A DNA stretch of 64,000 nt from Streptomyces sp. NBC_00433. Lineage in GTDB: Bacteria; Actinomycetota; Actinomycetes; Streptomycetales; Streptomycetaceae. The notes below the pieces were generated by a model that saw only the letters and a program-made list of their open reading frames with translations, was not told where the DNA came from and searched no databases. Both the position numbers and the translations under genes were made by a program. Location: NCBI GenBank assembly GCA_036015235.1, contig CP107926.1:6571501-6635500 (forward strand), written 5' to 3'. Positions 42,998 to 51,622 of this stretch are shown piece after piece. Position 1 is the stretch's first letter. Each line of letters begins with the position of its first letter.

Positions 42998-43432
42998 CTA
43001 AGCCCGCGCGGCAGCGCAGTCGGCACAGGTGCCGAAGATCTCCACGGTGTGGGCGACGTCCACGAAGCCGTGGTCCGCGGCGACGGCCTCGGCCCAGCGT
43101 TCGACGGCGGGGCCCTCGACCTCGACGGCCTTGCCGCAGGCGCGGCAGACGAGGTGGTGGTGGTGGCCGTCGCCGGAGCAGCGGCGGTAGACGGACTCGC
43201 CCTCGCCGGTGCGGAGCACGTCGATCTCGCCGGCGTCGGCGAGGGACTGCAGGGTGCGGTAGACGGTGGTCAGGCCGACCGAGTCACCCCGGTGCTTGAG
43301 GATGTCGTGCAGATCCTGGGCACTGCGGAATTCGTCGACCTCTTCCAGGGCCGCCGCGACGGCGGCCCGCTGGCGGGTGGCCCGGCCCGCGACCGCAGGT
43401 GCGGACGGCACGGAGTGCTTCATCGTGGTCAC
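42998..43432 (-). CDS. zur: Zinc uptake regulator Zur (Fur family)
   Basis: Zn2+-dependent repressor of zinc uptake. The 144-residue protein has a winged helix (TRQRAAVAAALEEVDEFRSA; LTTVYRTLQSLADAGEID) and a dimerisation domain with metal ligands in SGDGHHHHLVCRACG and GTCADC, including the CxxC pairs of the structural zinc site. GTG 43432 follows GAGGAGG by five bases. It lies 10 bp after znuB, so zur is the last gene of a znuA-znuC-znuB-zur operon. Two Zur-box-like sites lie at the operon's 5' end. Confidence 0.92.
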   Translation of the reverse strand: MTTMKHSVPSAPAVAGRATRQRAAVAAALEEVDEFRSAQDLHDILKHRGDSVGLTTVYRTLQSLADAGEIDVLRTGEGESVYRRCSGDGHHHHLVCRACGKAVEVEGPAVERWAEAVAADHGFVDVAHTVEIFGTCADCAAARA

Positions 43433-43442
43433 CGGTGCCTCC

Positions 43443-44291
43443 TCATGACGGCCTGCGCGCCCTGACGCCCCCATTGTGCCAGCCCGCGGCCCGCAGCCGG
43501 CCTGCCGCCGCGGTGAAGACCAGGAAGACCGCCATCGAGGCGAGCACGATGCTGGACCCCGGCGGCACGTCGACGTAGTAGGAGAAGACGGTGCCGGACA
43601 GGGCGACGGTCACGCCGATGGCCACCGACACCGCCAGCGTCCAGGCGAAACCGCGGGTGACCTGCTGGGCGGCGGCGACCGGGATGACCATGAGCGCGCT
43701 GACCAGCAGCAGCCCCACGGCCCGCATGGCCACCGTCACGGTGACCGCGGCGGTCACCGCGAGCAGCAGGTTGAGCGCCCGCACCGGCAGCCCGCCGACG
43801 TGGGCGAACTCCTCGTCCTGGCAGATGGCGAAGAGCTGCCTGCGCAGACCGAGCACGACCAGCAGGACGAAAGCGGCCAGCGCGACCATCGGCGGGATGT
43901 CCTGCGGCGAGACCGTGCTGATGGAGCCGAAGAGATACGTGGTGAGGTTGGCGTTGGAGCCGTTCGGCGCCAGGTAGATGATCATCACGCCGCCGGACAT
44001 GCCGCCGTAGAAGAGCATGGCCAGCGCGATGTCGCCGCGGGCCCTGCCGTAGGAGCGGATCAGCTCCATGCCGATGGCGCCGGCCACCGAGACCGCCACC
44101 GCCGTCCACACCGGGCTGACCTGGAGCAGGAAGCCGAGCGCGACGCCGGTGAGGGCGACATGGCCGATGCCGTCGCCCATGATCGCCTGCCGCCGCTGGA
44201 CCAGGAAGATGCCGACCGCGGGGGCGGTCACGCCGACCAGCAGCGCGGCGATCAGGGCGCGCTGCATGAAGGCGTAGGTCAGGAGGTCCAT
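43443..44291 (-). CDS. znuB: Zinc ABC transporter permease ZnuB
   Basis: A 282-residue ABC-3 family membrane subunit, MDLLTYAFMQRALIAALLVG. It has eight or nine helices and family segments FLVQRRQAIMGDGIGHVALTG, ALAMLFYGGMSGGVMIIYLA and VGLLLVSALMVIPVAAAQQV. The start overlaps the znuC stop by 13 bp, so the genes are coupled. It forms the channel for Zn2+ delivered by ZnuA. It resembles the permeases of manganese systems too; the adjacent Zur gene favours zinc. Confidence 0.93.
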   Translation of the reverse strand: MDLLTYAFMQRALIAALLVGVTAPAVGIFLVQRRQAIMGDGIGHVALTGVALGFLLQVSPVWTAVAVSVAGAIGMELIRSYGRARGDIALAMLFYGGMSGGVMIIYLAPNGSNANLTTYLFGSISTVSPQDIPPMVALAAFVLLVVLGLRRQLFAICQDEEFAHVGGLPVRALNLLLAVTAAVTVTVAMRAVGLLLVSALMVIPVAAAQQVTRGFAWTLAVSVAIGVTVALSGTVFSYYVDVPPGSSIVLASMAVFLVFTAAAGRLRAAGWHNGGVRARRPS

Positions 44292-45046
44292 CGGTCGAGG
44301 TGTCCCTTCACCGTGGCGGTCGCCGGGTCGGCGTGCGGGTGGACGTGGTCGGGCGCCAGGCCGCTCGGCGGCGGTCCGTCGTGGACGACGCGGCCGTCGC
44401 GCAGCAGCACCGCCCGGTCGATCAGCGGCGCCAGCGGGCCCAGCTCGTGCAGCACCAGCAGCACGGTCACACCGGCCGCGACCTGGGTGCGTACGGTGTC
44501 GGCGAGCACCTGCTGCGCGGCCAGGTCGACGCCCGCCATCGGCTCGTCCATGATCAGCAGGTCGGGTTCCGTGGCCAGGGCGCGGGCGATCAGGACCCGC
44601 TGGTGCTGGCCGCCGGAGAGCGCGTCCACCGCGTCGCGGGCCCGGTCCGCCATCCCGACCAGGTCGATCGCGCGGGCCACCGCCGCCTTGTCGGCCCGGC
44701 CCGGCGGGCGCAGCCCGGTCCTGGCCAGCCGCCCGGCGGCGACCACCTCCCGTACGGTCGCGGGCACCCCGCCGGCCGCGGTGGTGCGCTGCGGTACGTA
44801 GCCGATCCTGGCCCACTGCCGGAAGCGGTCGCCGGGGGTGCCGAACAGCTCCCACGTCCCGGCCGACAGCCGCACCCGGCCGACCACCGCGCGTACCGCG
44901 GTGGACTTGCCCGAGCCGTTCTCGCCGAGCAGGGCCACCACCTCGCCGCGGGCCACGGCCAGGTCGACGCCGTGCAGCACCTGCCGGGCGCCCAGCGAGG
45001 CCGTCGCGCCGCGCAGGCCCACCACCGTGTCCGTCCCGGTGTCCAT
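44279..45046 (-). CDS. znuC: Zinc ABC transporter ATPase ZnuC
   Basis: A 255-residue ABC ATPase. Walker A is LLGENGSGKST, Q-loop YVPQRTT, signature LSGGQHQRVLIARAL, Walker B LLIMDEPMAGVD and H-switch LLVLHELG. A His/Asp-containing tail (APDHVHPHADPAT) may sense metal. The start overlaps the znuA stop (TGATG) and its end overlaps znuB. It energises zinc uptake with ZnuB and ZnuA. Confidence 0.94.
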   Translation of the reverse strand: MDTGTDTVVGLRGATASLGARQVLHGVDLAVARGEVVALLGENGSGKSTAVRAVVGRVRLSAGTWELFGTPGDRFRQWARIGYVPQRTTAAGGVPATVREVVAAGRLARTGLRPPGRADKAAVARAIDLVGMADRARDAVDALSGGQHQRVLIARALATEPDLLIMDEPMAGVDLAAQQVLADTVRTQVAAGVTVLLVLHELGPLAPLIDRAVLLRDGRVVHDGPPPSGLAPDHVHPHADPATATVKGHLDRWTS

Positions 45047-46026
45047 CAGCGTGGCACTCCGAGCGCGGTCCGCAGCGCCGCGAGGTTGCTGCGCTGCACC
45101 GCGAAGTAGTCGGTGCCCCTCGACTTCGGGGTGATCCCCTCGATCGGGTCGAGCACGTCGGTGCGCAGGTGCAGGTCGCCGGCCACCGTCTTCGCGGTCT
45201 TGTCGCTGACGAGCGTCTCGAAGAAGACCGTGGTCACGTGCTCGCGCCCGGCGAGGTCGAGCAGCGCCTTCATCCGGGTGGCGCTGGGCTCGCTCTCCGG
45301 GTCGATGCCGTTGATCGCCTCCTCGACCAGCCCGTAGCGCTCGGCGAGGTAGCCGAAGGCGGCATGGGTGGTGATGAAGGTGTCGGTGGTGCGGTTCTTC
45401 AGGCCGTCGCGGAACGCGGTGTCGAGCGCGCCGAGCCGGCCGACCAGCGTGTCGGTGTTCTTCGCGTACGCGGCCGCGTGGGCCGGGTCGGCCTCGGCCA
45501 GCGCCTTGCCGACGCCCTTGGCTACCTCGGCGTATTTCACCGGGTCGAGCCAGATGTGCGGGTCGGAGCCGGCGTCCTCGTCGCTCTCGCCGCCGCTGCC
45601 GTTGTCGCCGGTGGTGTGGTGGCGGCCGTCCACCTCGGTGCCGTGGTCCTCCAGGCCGGTCAGGGTGGCGGCGTCCACCAGGTTCTTGACGCCCGACTGC
45701 TTGATGGCGTCGTCCACGGCGGGCTGCAGCCCGTGCAGCGAGATGATCACGTCGGACTGCCCGAGCGCGGCGATCTGCTTCGGCGCCAGCTCCAGGTCGT
45801 GCGGCTCGACGCCGGGCTTGGTCAGGTCGGTGACCTGGACGTTGTCGCCGCCGATGCTGGCGGCGAGGAATTCCAGCGGATAGAAGGACGCGGTCACCCT
45901 CAACTTCCCGCCGACCTTGGCGTCACCGGCCGCGTCGGCGGAGCCGGAGCAGGCGGTGAGGGCGGGGAGCGAGAGGGCGGCGACGGCAAGGGCTGCGACC
46001 GGTATCACCCGGCGACTGATGTTCAT
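45046..46026 (-). CDS. znuA: Zinc-binding lipoprotein ZnuA
   Basis: Cluster A-I solute-binding lipoprotein that captures Zn2+ outside the membrane. From ATG 46026 it has 326 residues, with a signal ending in lipobox LTAC. Metal ligands are expected at His in GVEPHDLELAPKQ, His in DPHIWLDPVKYA, His in TTHAAFGYLAERYG and a C-terminal acidic residue. A His/Asp-rich loop (DGRHHTTGDNGSGGESDEDA) is typical of zinc, rather than manganese, binders. ATG 46035 and TTG 46041 are alternative starts. Zur-box sequences overlap the 5' end. Confidence 0.93.
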   Translation of the reverse strand: MNISRRVIPVAALAVAALSLPALTACSGSADAAGDAKVGGKLRVTASFYPLEFLAASIGGDNVQVTDLTKPGVEPHDLELAPKQIAALGQSDVIISLHGLQPAVDDAIKQSGVKNLVDAATLTGLEDHGTEVDGRHHTTGDNGSGGESDEDAGSDPHIWLDPVKYAEVAKGVGKALAEADPAHAAAYAKNTDTLVGRLGALDTAFRDGLKNRTTDTFITTHAAFGYLAERYGLVEEAINGIDPESEPSATRMKALLDLAGREHVTTVFFETLVSDKTAKTVAGDLHLRTDVLDPIEGITPKSRGTDYFAVQRSNLAALRTALGVPR

Positions 46027-46062
46027 GACAGTCATTTTCAACAGAGATGGAAACGATTGTCA
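46026..46062. promoter_or_regulatory. Two Zur boxes upstream of znuA
   Basis: TGACAGTCATTTTCA (46026-46040) and TGGAAACGATTGTCA (46048-46062) both fit the 7-1-7 actinobacterial Zur box TGAAAAT-C-ATTTTCA, with centres 22 bp apart (about two helical turns). The first touches the znuA start codon, so bound Zur would block initiation of the znuACB-zur operon. They could also affect the divergent glyS promoter. Confidence 0.75.
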
Positions 46063-46185
46063 ATTGCGTCAGGAGGTGCTTCCGGGCCGCTCGTCCTTGC
46101 CGCCGGCCGAACGGATTTGATATGCGCACCGCCCCCGCCGGTAATCTGGGGCAACTGACCCCTTCGTCGTACTGAAGAGAGCACC

Positions 46186-47568
46186 GTGGCCGCCGACAAG
46201 ATCGACACCATCGTCAGCCTGAGCAAGCGCCGTGGCTTCGTTTTCCCGAGCAGTGAGATCTACGGCGGCTCGAAGGCCGCCTGGGACTACGGGCCGCTGG
46301 GCGTCGAGCTGAAGGAGAACATCAAGCGCCAGTGGTGGCGCGCGATGGTGACCTCCCGTGAGGACGTGGTGGGACTCGACTCGTCGGTGATCCTCGCCCC
46401 CGAGGTGTGGGTCGCCTCGGGTCACGTCGCCACGTTCTCCGACCCGCTCACCGAGTGCACCTCCTGCCACAAGCGCTTCCGCGCCGACCACCTGGAGGAG
46501 GCGTACGAGGCCAAGCACGGCCGGCCGCCCGCCAACGGGCTGGCCGACATCAACTGCCCGCACTGCGGCACCAAGGGCGCCTTCACCGAGCCCAAGCAGT
46601 TCTCCGGCATGCTGCAGACCCACCTCGGCCCGACCCAGGACGCCGGCTCGGTGGCCTACCTGCGGCCCGAGACGGCGCAGGGCATCTTCGTGAACTTCGG
46701 CCAGGTGCAGACCACCTCGCGCAAGAAGCCGCCGTTCGGCATCGCCCAGATGGGCAAGTCGTTCCGCAACGAGATCACCCCGGGCAACTTCATCTTCCGC
46801 ACCCGCGAGTTCGAGCAGATGGAGATGGAGTTCTTCGTCAAGCCCGGCGAGGACGAGAAGTGGCACGAGTACTGGATGCAGGAGCGCTGGAACTGGTACA
46901 CCGGCCTCGGCCTGCGCGAGGACAACATGCGCTGGTACGAGCACGCCAAGGAGAAGCTGTCGCACTACTCGAAGCGCACCACCGACATCGAGTACCGCTT
47001 CAACTTCGGCGGCCAGGAGTTCAGTGAGCTGGAGGGCGTCGCCAACCGCACGGACTTCGACCTCGGCGCCCACTCCAAGGCCTCCGGCCAGGACCTGTCC
47101 TACTTCGACCAGGAGGCCGGCGAGCGCTGGTTCCCGTACGTGATCGAGCCGGCCGCGGGCGTGAACCGCGCGATGCTGGCCTTCATGCTCGACGCGTACA
47201 ACGAGGACGAGGCGCCGAACGCCAAGGGCGTCATGGAGCGGCGGACCGTCATGCGGCTCGACCCGCGGCTCGCCCCGGTCAAGGTCGCCGTCCTCCCGCT
47301 GTCCCGCAATCCCGAGCTGTCCCCGAAGGCCAAGGGCCTGGCCACGGCGCTGCGGGCGAACTGGAACATCGAGTTCGACGACGCCGGCGCCATCGGGCGC
47401 CGCTACCGCCGCCAGGACGAGATCGGCACGCCGTTCTGCGTGACGGTGGACTTCGACACGCTCACCGACAACGCGGTGACCGTGCGCGAGCGCGACACGA
47501 TGGTGCAGGAGCGGGTGTCCCTCGACCAGGTCGAGGGCTATCTGGGCAGCCGGCTCCTCGGCTGCTGA
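46186..47568 (+). CDS. glyS: Glycyl-tRNA synthetase (dimeric, class II)
   Basis: Charges tRNA-Gly. The 460-residue protein is the single-chain alpha2 type. It shows the GFVFPSSEIYGGSKAAWDYGPLG start, a zinc-like CTSCHKRF and CPHCGTKG pair, motif 2 region YLRPETAQGIFVNFGQVQ and FRNEITPGNFIFRTREFEQM, and motif 3 GVNRAMLAFMLDAY. The anticodon-binding domain follows (VAVLPLSRNPELSPKAKGLA to GTPFCVTVDFDTLTDNAVTV). GTG 46186 with GAGAG upstream gives a normal N-terminus. It is divergent from znuA. Confidence 0.97.
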   Translation: MAADKIDTIVSLSKRRGFVFPSSEIYGGSKAAWDYGPLGVELKENIKRQWWRAMVTSREDVVGLDSSVILAPEVWVASGHVATFSDPLTECTSCHKRFRADHLEEAYEAKHGRPPANGLADINCPHCGTKGAFTEPKQFSGMLQTHLGPTQDAGSVAYLRPETAQGIFVNFGQVQTTSRKKPPFGIAQMGKSFRNEITPGNFIFRTREFEQMEMEFFVKPGEDEKWHEYWMQERWNWYTGLGLREDNMRWYEHAKEKLSHYSKRTTDIEYRFNFGGQEFSELEGVANRTDFDLGAHSKASGQDLSYFDQEAGERWFPYVIEPAAGVNRAMLAFMLDAYNEDEAPNAKGVMERRTVMRLDPRLAPVKVAVLPLSRNPELSPKAKGLATALRANWNIEFDDAGAIGRRYRRQDEIGTPFCVTVDFDTLTDNAVTVRERDTMVQERVSLDQVEGYLGSRLLGC

Positions 47569-47590
47569 CGCCTGCGCGCCGGGCCGGCCC

Positions 47591-47986
47591 TCAGTTCTTC
47601 GGCCGGTCCGGCGCGGCTGCCCCGCGCAGGGCCAGTACGGTGCAGGCCGCCGCCAGGGGCAGCTCGGCGAGCAGGGCCATCGTCACAGCGGCGAGCAGGG
47701 CGGGGCCCTGGGAGGTCGCGAGGTCCAGCGACGCGTCGAGCAGCAGGGCCGCCGCCGTGGCCGTGGCCACCGGGGCCAGCGCGGGCTTCGCGCGCAGCGC
47801 CAGGACGCCGGTGGTGAGGAGGCCGATCGCTTCCAGCGAGTCCAGGGCCACCCAGCCGGGGGCCACGGCGCCGGCCAGCACCGTCAGCCACGGTATGAGC
47901 AGCGCTCCGCACACGAGGGTCACGTAGCCGAGGCGGGGCCTCGACCTCGCCCTCGCCTCCGGCGCTGAGGCGACGCCGACCGACAT
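47591..47986 (-). CDS. Small hydrophobic membrane protein, unknown function
   Basis: A 131-residue protein with four predicted helices (LGYVTLVCGALLIPWLTVLA; LEAIGLLTTGVLALRA; LAPVATATAAALLLDASLDL; LLAAVTMALLAELPLAAACT). GGAGGAGG precedes ATG 47986. It converges with glyS over 22 bp. I do not recognise the family. Downstream of its start, on the other side, lies a repeat-rich gap. Confidence 0.72.
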   Translation of the reverse strand: MSVGVASAPEARARSRPRLGYVTLVCGALLIPWLTVLAGAVAPGWVALDSLEAIGLLTTGVLALRAKPALAPVATATAAALLLDASLDLATSQGPALLAAVTMALLAELPLAAACTVLALRGAAAPDRPKN

Positions 47987-48087
47987 CCTCGCCCTCCTCC
48001 CGCCCCGACCCTTCCCTCCGCCTCAACGCGGAACCGCCCCCACGTCTTCCTGCCACGGCTCCCCGCTGCCGCCCGGTGGCGGCTGTG

Positions 48088-48384
48088 CGCGCAGTTCCCC
48101 GCGCCCCTGGGTGATTGCCCCTTGCGGTGCGTTGCTTGGCTGCCGCCCGGTGGGGGCTTGTCGCGCAGTTCCCCGCGCCCCTGAAAAAGCGTGCCCTCCT
48201 CCGCAGAGGACAAGCCGCCTGGGCGTAGGAGGACGCAGCCCCAAAGGGGCGCGGGGAACTGCGCGCCCCGCCGAAGAGGCGGGAAAGAAGGCAACGCCAC
48301 AGCAAGTGGCACCCACCCGGGGGCGCGGGGAACTGCGCGCGCAACCCGCCACCGGGCGGCAGCCAGGCAACGCACCGCAAGGGG
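48088..48384. repeat. Cluster of four dispersed-repeat copies with a 65-bp inverted repeat
   Basis: Exact reverse cores lie at 48088-48107 and 48162-48181, and exact forward cores at 48246-48265 and 48320-48339. The segment 48117-48181 is complementary to 48320-48384 over about 65 bp with only a handful of mismatches, so it can form a very long stem enclosing another core. No gene was found in 47987-48429. It lies between two minus-strand genes. Confidence 0.8.
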
Positions 48385-48429
48385 CACCCACCCGGGGCCA
48401 CCGCGCAGCGGCACGTGGACGCCCGGGTG

Positions 48430-49911
48430 TCAGGCCAGTTTCCGAGGGAGCCGGAGGCTGAGTGCCGTGGCCAGGGCGACCGCGGCGAGTTGGGCGAGCA
48501 GCGCCCAGACGAGGGCGTCGCGGAAGCCCACCGACGTGGACAGGGTCAGGAAGAGCGTGCCCAGGGTCGCGACGCCCAGCGCGAGGCTGGACTGCTGGGT
48601 GGTCGCCATCGCACCGCTGCCGACCCCCGCCTGCGCCGCAGGCACCTCGCTGAGGACGATGCGGAAGACGACCGGGAGCACGAAGCCCTGGCCGAAGCCG
48701 AGGACGGCCATGCTCGGGGCCAGCGTCCAGACGCCGACGTGCGGCCAGCCCCAGAAGAAGGTCGCCGCCAGGGCCACCAGGCCCACCGCCTGGATGAGGG
48801 ACCCGGCGGTGACGGTGCGGCGCCCGTGCCGGGCGACCATGCGCGGGCCGAGCAGCGACGCCGCGAAGAAGGCCGCGCACAGCGGCGCGAGCGCCGCGCC
48901 CGCGGCGAGCGCCCCGAGGTGCAGGCCGTCCTGCATGGCGACCGCGAGGACGAACATGAAACCGCCGAAGCCCAGGCAGAACGGCACGATGAGCAGCAGC
49001 CCGCTGCGTACGCTGTGGATGCGCAGCAGCGACGGCGGCAGCAGCGGATTGCCCCCGGTGCGCTCACCGTGCCGTTCGACGGCCACGAAGGCCGCGGCGG
49101 CGAAGGGGGAGAGCGCGAGCAGCACCCAGGACCACAGCGGCCAGCCGGCCGCCCGGCCCTCGGTGAGCGGCAGCAGCAGGGCGATCAGTGTCAGTGCCAG
49201 CAGCACCGTGCCGGCCCGGTCGATGCGGGCCGGGTGCGCCGAGCGGGTCTCCGGCACCGACTTGAGGGCCAGTGCCAGCGCGACCGCCGCGACGGGCACG
49301 TTGACCAGGAAGATCGCCCGCCAGCCGCTGCCGGCGATGTCCGCGGAGACCAGGACGCCGCCGAGCACCTGGCCGACGACGCTCGCGATGCCGGCCGTGG
49401 CGCCGTAGTAGCTGAGCGCCTTGCCGCGGCTGCTGCCGGAGGTCGCGGACTGGATGGTGGCCAGTGCCTGCGGGAGCAGCAGCGCGGAGGCCGCGCCCTG
49501 GGCGACCCTGGCCGCCACCAGGGTCCAGGCGGTGGGGGCGACACCGCAGGCCAGCGAGGTCGCGGCGAAGAGGCCGAGGCCCCACAGGAAGAGGTTCCTG
49601 CGGCCGAACATGTCGCCGAGCCGGCCGCCGAGCACCAGGAGGACGGCGTAGGCGACGCCGTAGCCCGCGACCACCATCTCCAGCACCGCGGGACCGGCGT
49701 CGAGGTCGCGGTCGATGGTGGGGAGGGCCACGTTGACGATGAAGAAGTCCACCATCGGCAGCGCCGCGCCCAGCAGCACGGTCAGCAGGCCGAGCGTGCT
49801 CAGCGCGGGGGCGGGTGGGGTGGACGGGGTGGTGGGGACGGACGGGGAAGGTGCCGTGATGCGGGTCACGCGGGGCAGCACCTGGGCCCGGGAGGGACGT
49901 GTCTGATCCAT
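48430..49911 (-). CDS. MFS exporter (DHA2, 14-TM type)
   Basis: A 493-residue efflux pump. After an unstructured N-terminus (about 40 residues) come motif D1 (PMVDFFIVNVALPTIDRDLD), motif A (GGRLGDMFGRRNLFL), motif B (ARVAQGAASALLLPQAL) and motif C in VVGQVLGGVLVS. About 14 helices are visible. ATG 49911 is preferred; GTG 49923 is possible. It is divergent from the XRE-type regulator gene over a 113-bp gap that holds a perfect palindrome. The substrate is unknown. Confidence 0.9.
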   Translation of the reverse strand: MDQTRPSRAQVLPRVTRITAPSPSVPTTPSTPPAPALSTLGLLTVLLGAALPMVDFFIVNVALPTIDRDLDAGPAVLEMVVAGYGVAYAVLLVLGGRLGDMFGRRNLFLWGLGLFAATSLACGVAPTAWTLVAARVAQGAASALLLPQALATIQSATSGSSRGKALSYYGATAGIASVVGQVLGGVLVSADIAGSGWRAIFLVNVPVAAVALALALKSVPETRSAHPARIDRAGTVLLALTLIALLLPLTEGRAAGWPLWSWVLLALSPFAAAAFVAVERHGERTGGNPLLPPSLLRIHSVRSGLLLIVPFCLGFGGFMFVLAVAMQDGLHLGALAAGAALAPLCAAFFAASLLGPRMVARHGRRTVTAGSLIQAVGLVALAATFFWGWPHVGVWTLAPSMAVLGFGQGFVLPVVFRIVLSEVPAAQAGVGSGAMATTQQSSLALGVATLGTLFLTLSTSVGFRDALVWALLAQLAAVALATALSLRLPRKLA

Positions 49912-49993
49912 TCGGTCGTTCACATGGTCCACACTGGACCTCTGCTCAAGGGGGTACCAGAGAGCGTTTATCCAGGTATGGCGAGCACCTGGC

Positions 49994-50008
49994 AACCGGC
50001 TGCCGGTT
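49994..50008. promoter_or_regulatory. Palindrome in the MFS/XRE divergent promoter region
   Basis: AACCGGCTGCCGGTT is a perfect 7-1-7 palindrome, just upstream of a possible -10 (CATTCT, 50013-50018) of the XRE gene. It is a likely operator controlling the regulator, the MFS gene, or both. Confidence 0.6.
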
Positions 50009-50024
50009 CCGGCATTCTGGGAAT

Positions 50025-50927
50025 ATGAGCGCCCTCAGAGAATCACCCAGCGAAGCCCCCGGCCCGGGTGCCGATTCCGCCGCGAGCCGCCGGCAGGAGC
50101 TGGCGTCGTTCCTGCGCAGCCGCCGCGAGCGCATCACGCCCGAGCAGGTCGGGCTGCCGCCGGGCCGCCGGCGGCGCACCCCGGGGCTGCGCCGCGAGGA
50201 GGTCGCGCAGCTCGCCGCGGTCGGTGTGACCTGGTACACCTGGCTCGAACAGGCCAGGGACATCCAGGTGTCGAGCCAGGTCGCCGACGCCATCGCCCGA
50301 GCCCTGATGCTGGACCAGAACGAGCGCCGGCACCTTTTCACGCTGGCCGGCACCGCGGACCCGGATCCGCGGCTGGACTGTCCGGGCATGTCGCCGGCGG
50401 TCCGCGCGATGCTCGACCGGCTCGAACCGCTGCCCGCCGCGGTCTTCAACGTCCGCTACGACATCATCGCGTACAACCGCACCTACGGCCGGCTGGTCTC
50501 CGACCTGGACGCGATGCCGGTCGAGGACCGCAACGTGATGTGGCTGGCCTTCACCGACCCGGTGTGGCGCGAGCGGATGCTGGACCGCGAGGAGAACACC
50601 CGGCTGATGGCGGCCAAATTCCGCTCCTCGATGGCCAAGCACCTCGCGGAGCCGGCGTGGAAGGAGATGCTCGGGCGGCTCCAGCAGAATTCGCCGGAAT
50701 TCCGCCGGGCCTGGGAGCGGCACGAGGTGCTCCAGCCGGGCAGCCACGTCAAGCGGTATCTGAATCCCGACGTCGGCCTGCTGGCCTTCGACTTCACGCA
50801 CCTGTGGCTCGGTCCGCAGGACGGCCCGCGGCTGACGGTGTATTCGCCGGTGGACGAGCCGACCAGGGAGCGGCTGGACCGGTTGCACCGTATCGTCCTC
50901 ACCGAGCGGCGCCCTGTGGCGGTCTGA
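50025..50927 (+). CDS. XRE-family regulator (MmyB-like ligand domain)
   Basis: A 300-residue regulator. An XRE HTH occupies residues about 15-90 (RQELASFLRSRRERITPEQV; TPGLRREEVAQLAAVGVTWY). The remainder is the MmyB-like domain (VFNVRYDIIAYNRTYGRLVS; DRNVMWLAFTDPVWRERMLD), which in relatives binds fatty-acid-like ligands. Such proteins commonly repress a divergent exporter or dehydrogenase. ATG 50025 has GGGAA directly upstream and a possible -10 six bases before it. The divergent MFS gene is the probable target. Confidence 0.9.
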   Translation: MSALRESPSEAPGPGADSAASRRQELASFLRSRRERITPEQVGLPPGRRRRTPGLRREEVAQLAAVGVTWYTWLEQARDIQVSSQVADAIARALMLDQNERRHLFTLAGTADPDPRLDCPGMSPAVRAMLDRLEPLPAAVFNVRYDIIAYNRTYGRLVSDLDAMPVEDRNVMWLAFTDPVWRERMLDREENTRLMAAKFRSSMAKHLAEPAWKEMLGRLQQNSPEFRRAWERHEVLQPGSHVKRYLNPDVGLLAFDFTHLWLGPQDGPRLTVYSPVDEPTRERLDRLHRIVLTERRPVAV

Positions 50928-50989
50928 CGGTCCGGCGGTCCGGCGCTCCGACGGGCCGACGACCGGGTTCCACGCCTGCGGCAACGGCT

Positions 50990-50995
50990 TAAAAT
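50990..50995 (+). promoter_or_regulatory. -10 element for a leaderless TetR-family transcript
   Basis: TAAAAT ends six bases before ATG 51002. It is one of the clearest AT-rich hexamers in the window and implies a leaderless mRNA. Confidence 0.6.
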
Positions 50996-51001
50996 CGCGG
51001 T

Positions 51002-51604
51002 ATGACATCGACCCGTACCAAGGGCTCAGGCCTGCGTGAGCTGACTCGCAGAACCGTTCGCGCCCAGATCGCGGAGCGGGCGATCGAGTTGTTCATCGCC
51101 CAGGGCTTCGAGGAGACCACGGTCGAGCAGATCGCGACCGAGGTCGGCATGTCCGCGCGCAGCGTCTTCCGCTACTTCGACACCAAGGAGGACATGGTCG
51201 TCGGGGGGATGCAGGAGTCCGGTGCCAGGCTCGCCGACGCGCTGGCGGAACGGCCCGCGGACGAGGACGCGTGGCAGGCGCTGCGCGGCGCGCTCGATGT
51301 GCTGCTGGCCGCGATGGAGGCGGACCGCGAGGGCATGCTGGCCAGGGCGCGGATGTACGCGAGCACACCGTCGCTGCTGGCGGCCAGGAAGCAGAAGCAC
51401 TCCCAGTGGCGGGAGTTGCTGATGCCGGGGGTGCTGGCCAGGCTGGGCGACGGCCCGGAGGAGACCCGCGAGCTGCGGGCCACGGCCATCACCACGACGG
51501 TGCTGGGCTGCTTCGACGTGTCGATCACCCGCTGGTCGGAGGCGGGCGGGGCGCAGCGTGTCGAGGACATCCTGGACGTGGCCCTCGCGGCGGTACGCGG
51601 CTAG
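51002..51604 (+). CDS. TetR-family transcriptional regulator
   Basis: A 200-residue repressor. The N-terminal HTH reads IAERAIELFIAQGFEETTVE, QIATEVGMSARSVFRYFDTK, which is diagnostic of TetR. The C-terminal helical domain is the ligand-binding and dimerisation part. The gene converges with the MarR gene (18-bp gap) and follows the XRE gene by 74 bp, in a cluster with two MFS pumps. Which pump, if any, it controls is not clear from sequence. Confidence 0.93.
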   Translation: MTSTRTKGSGLRELTRRTVRAQIAERAIELFIAQGFEETTVEQIATEVGMSARSVFRYFDTKEDMVVGGMQESGARLADALAERPADEDAWQALRGALDVLLAAMEADREGMLARARMYASTPSLLAARKQKHSQWRELLMPGVLARLGDGPEETRELRATAITTTVLGCFDVSITRWSEAGGAQRVEDILDVALAAVRG

Positions 51605-51622
51605 GGCCTGGTCCGGAGCCGG

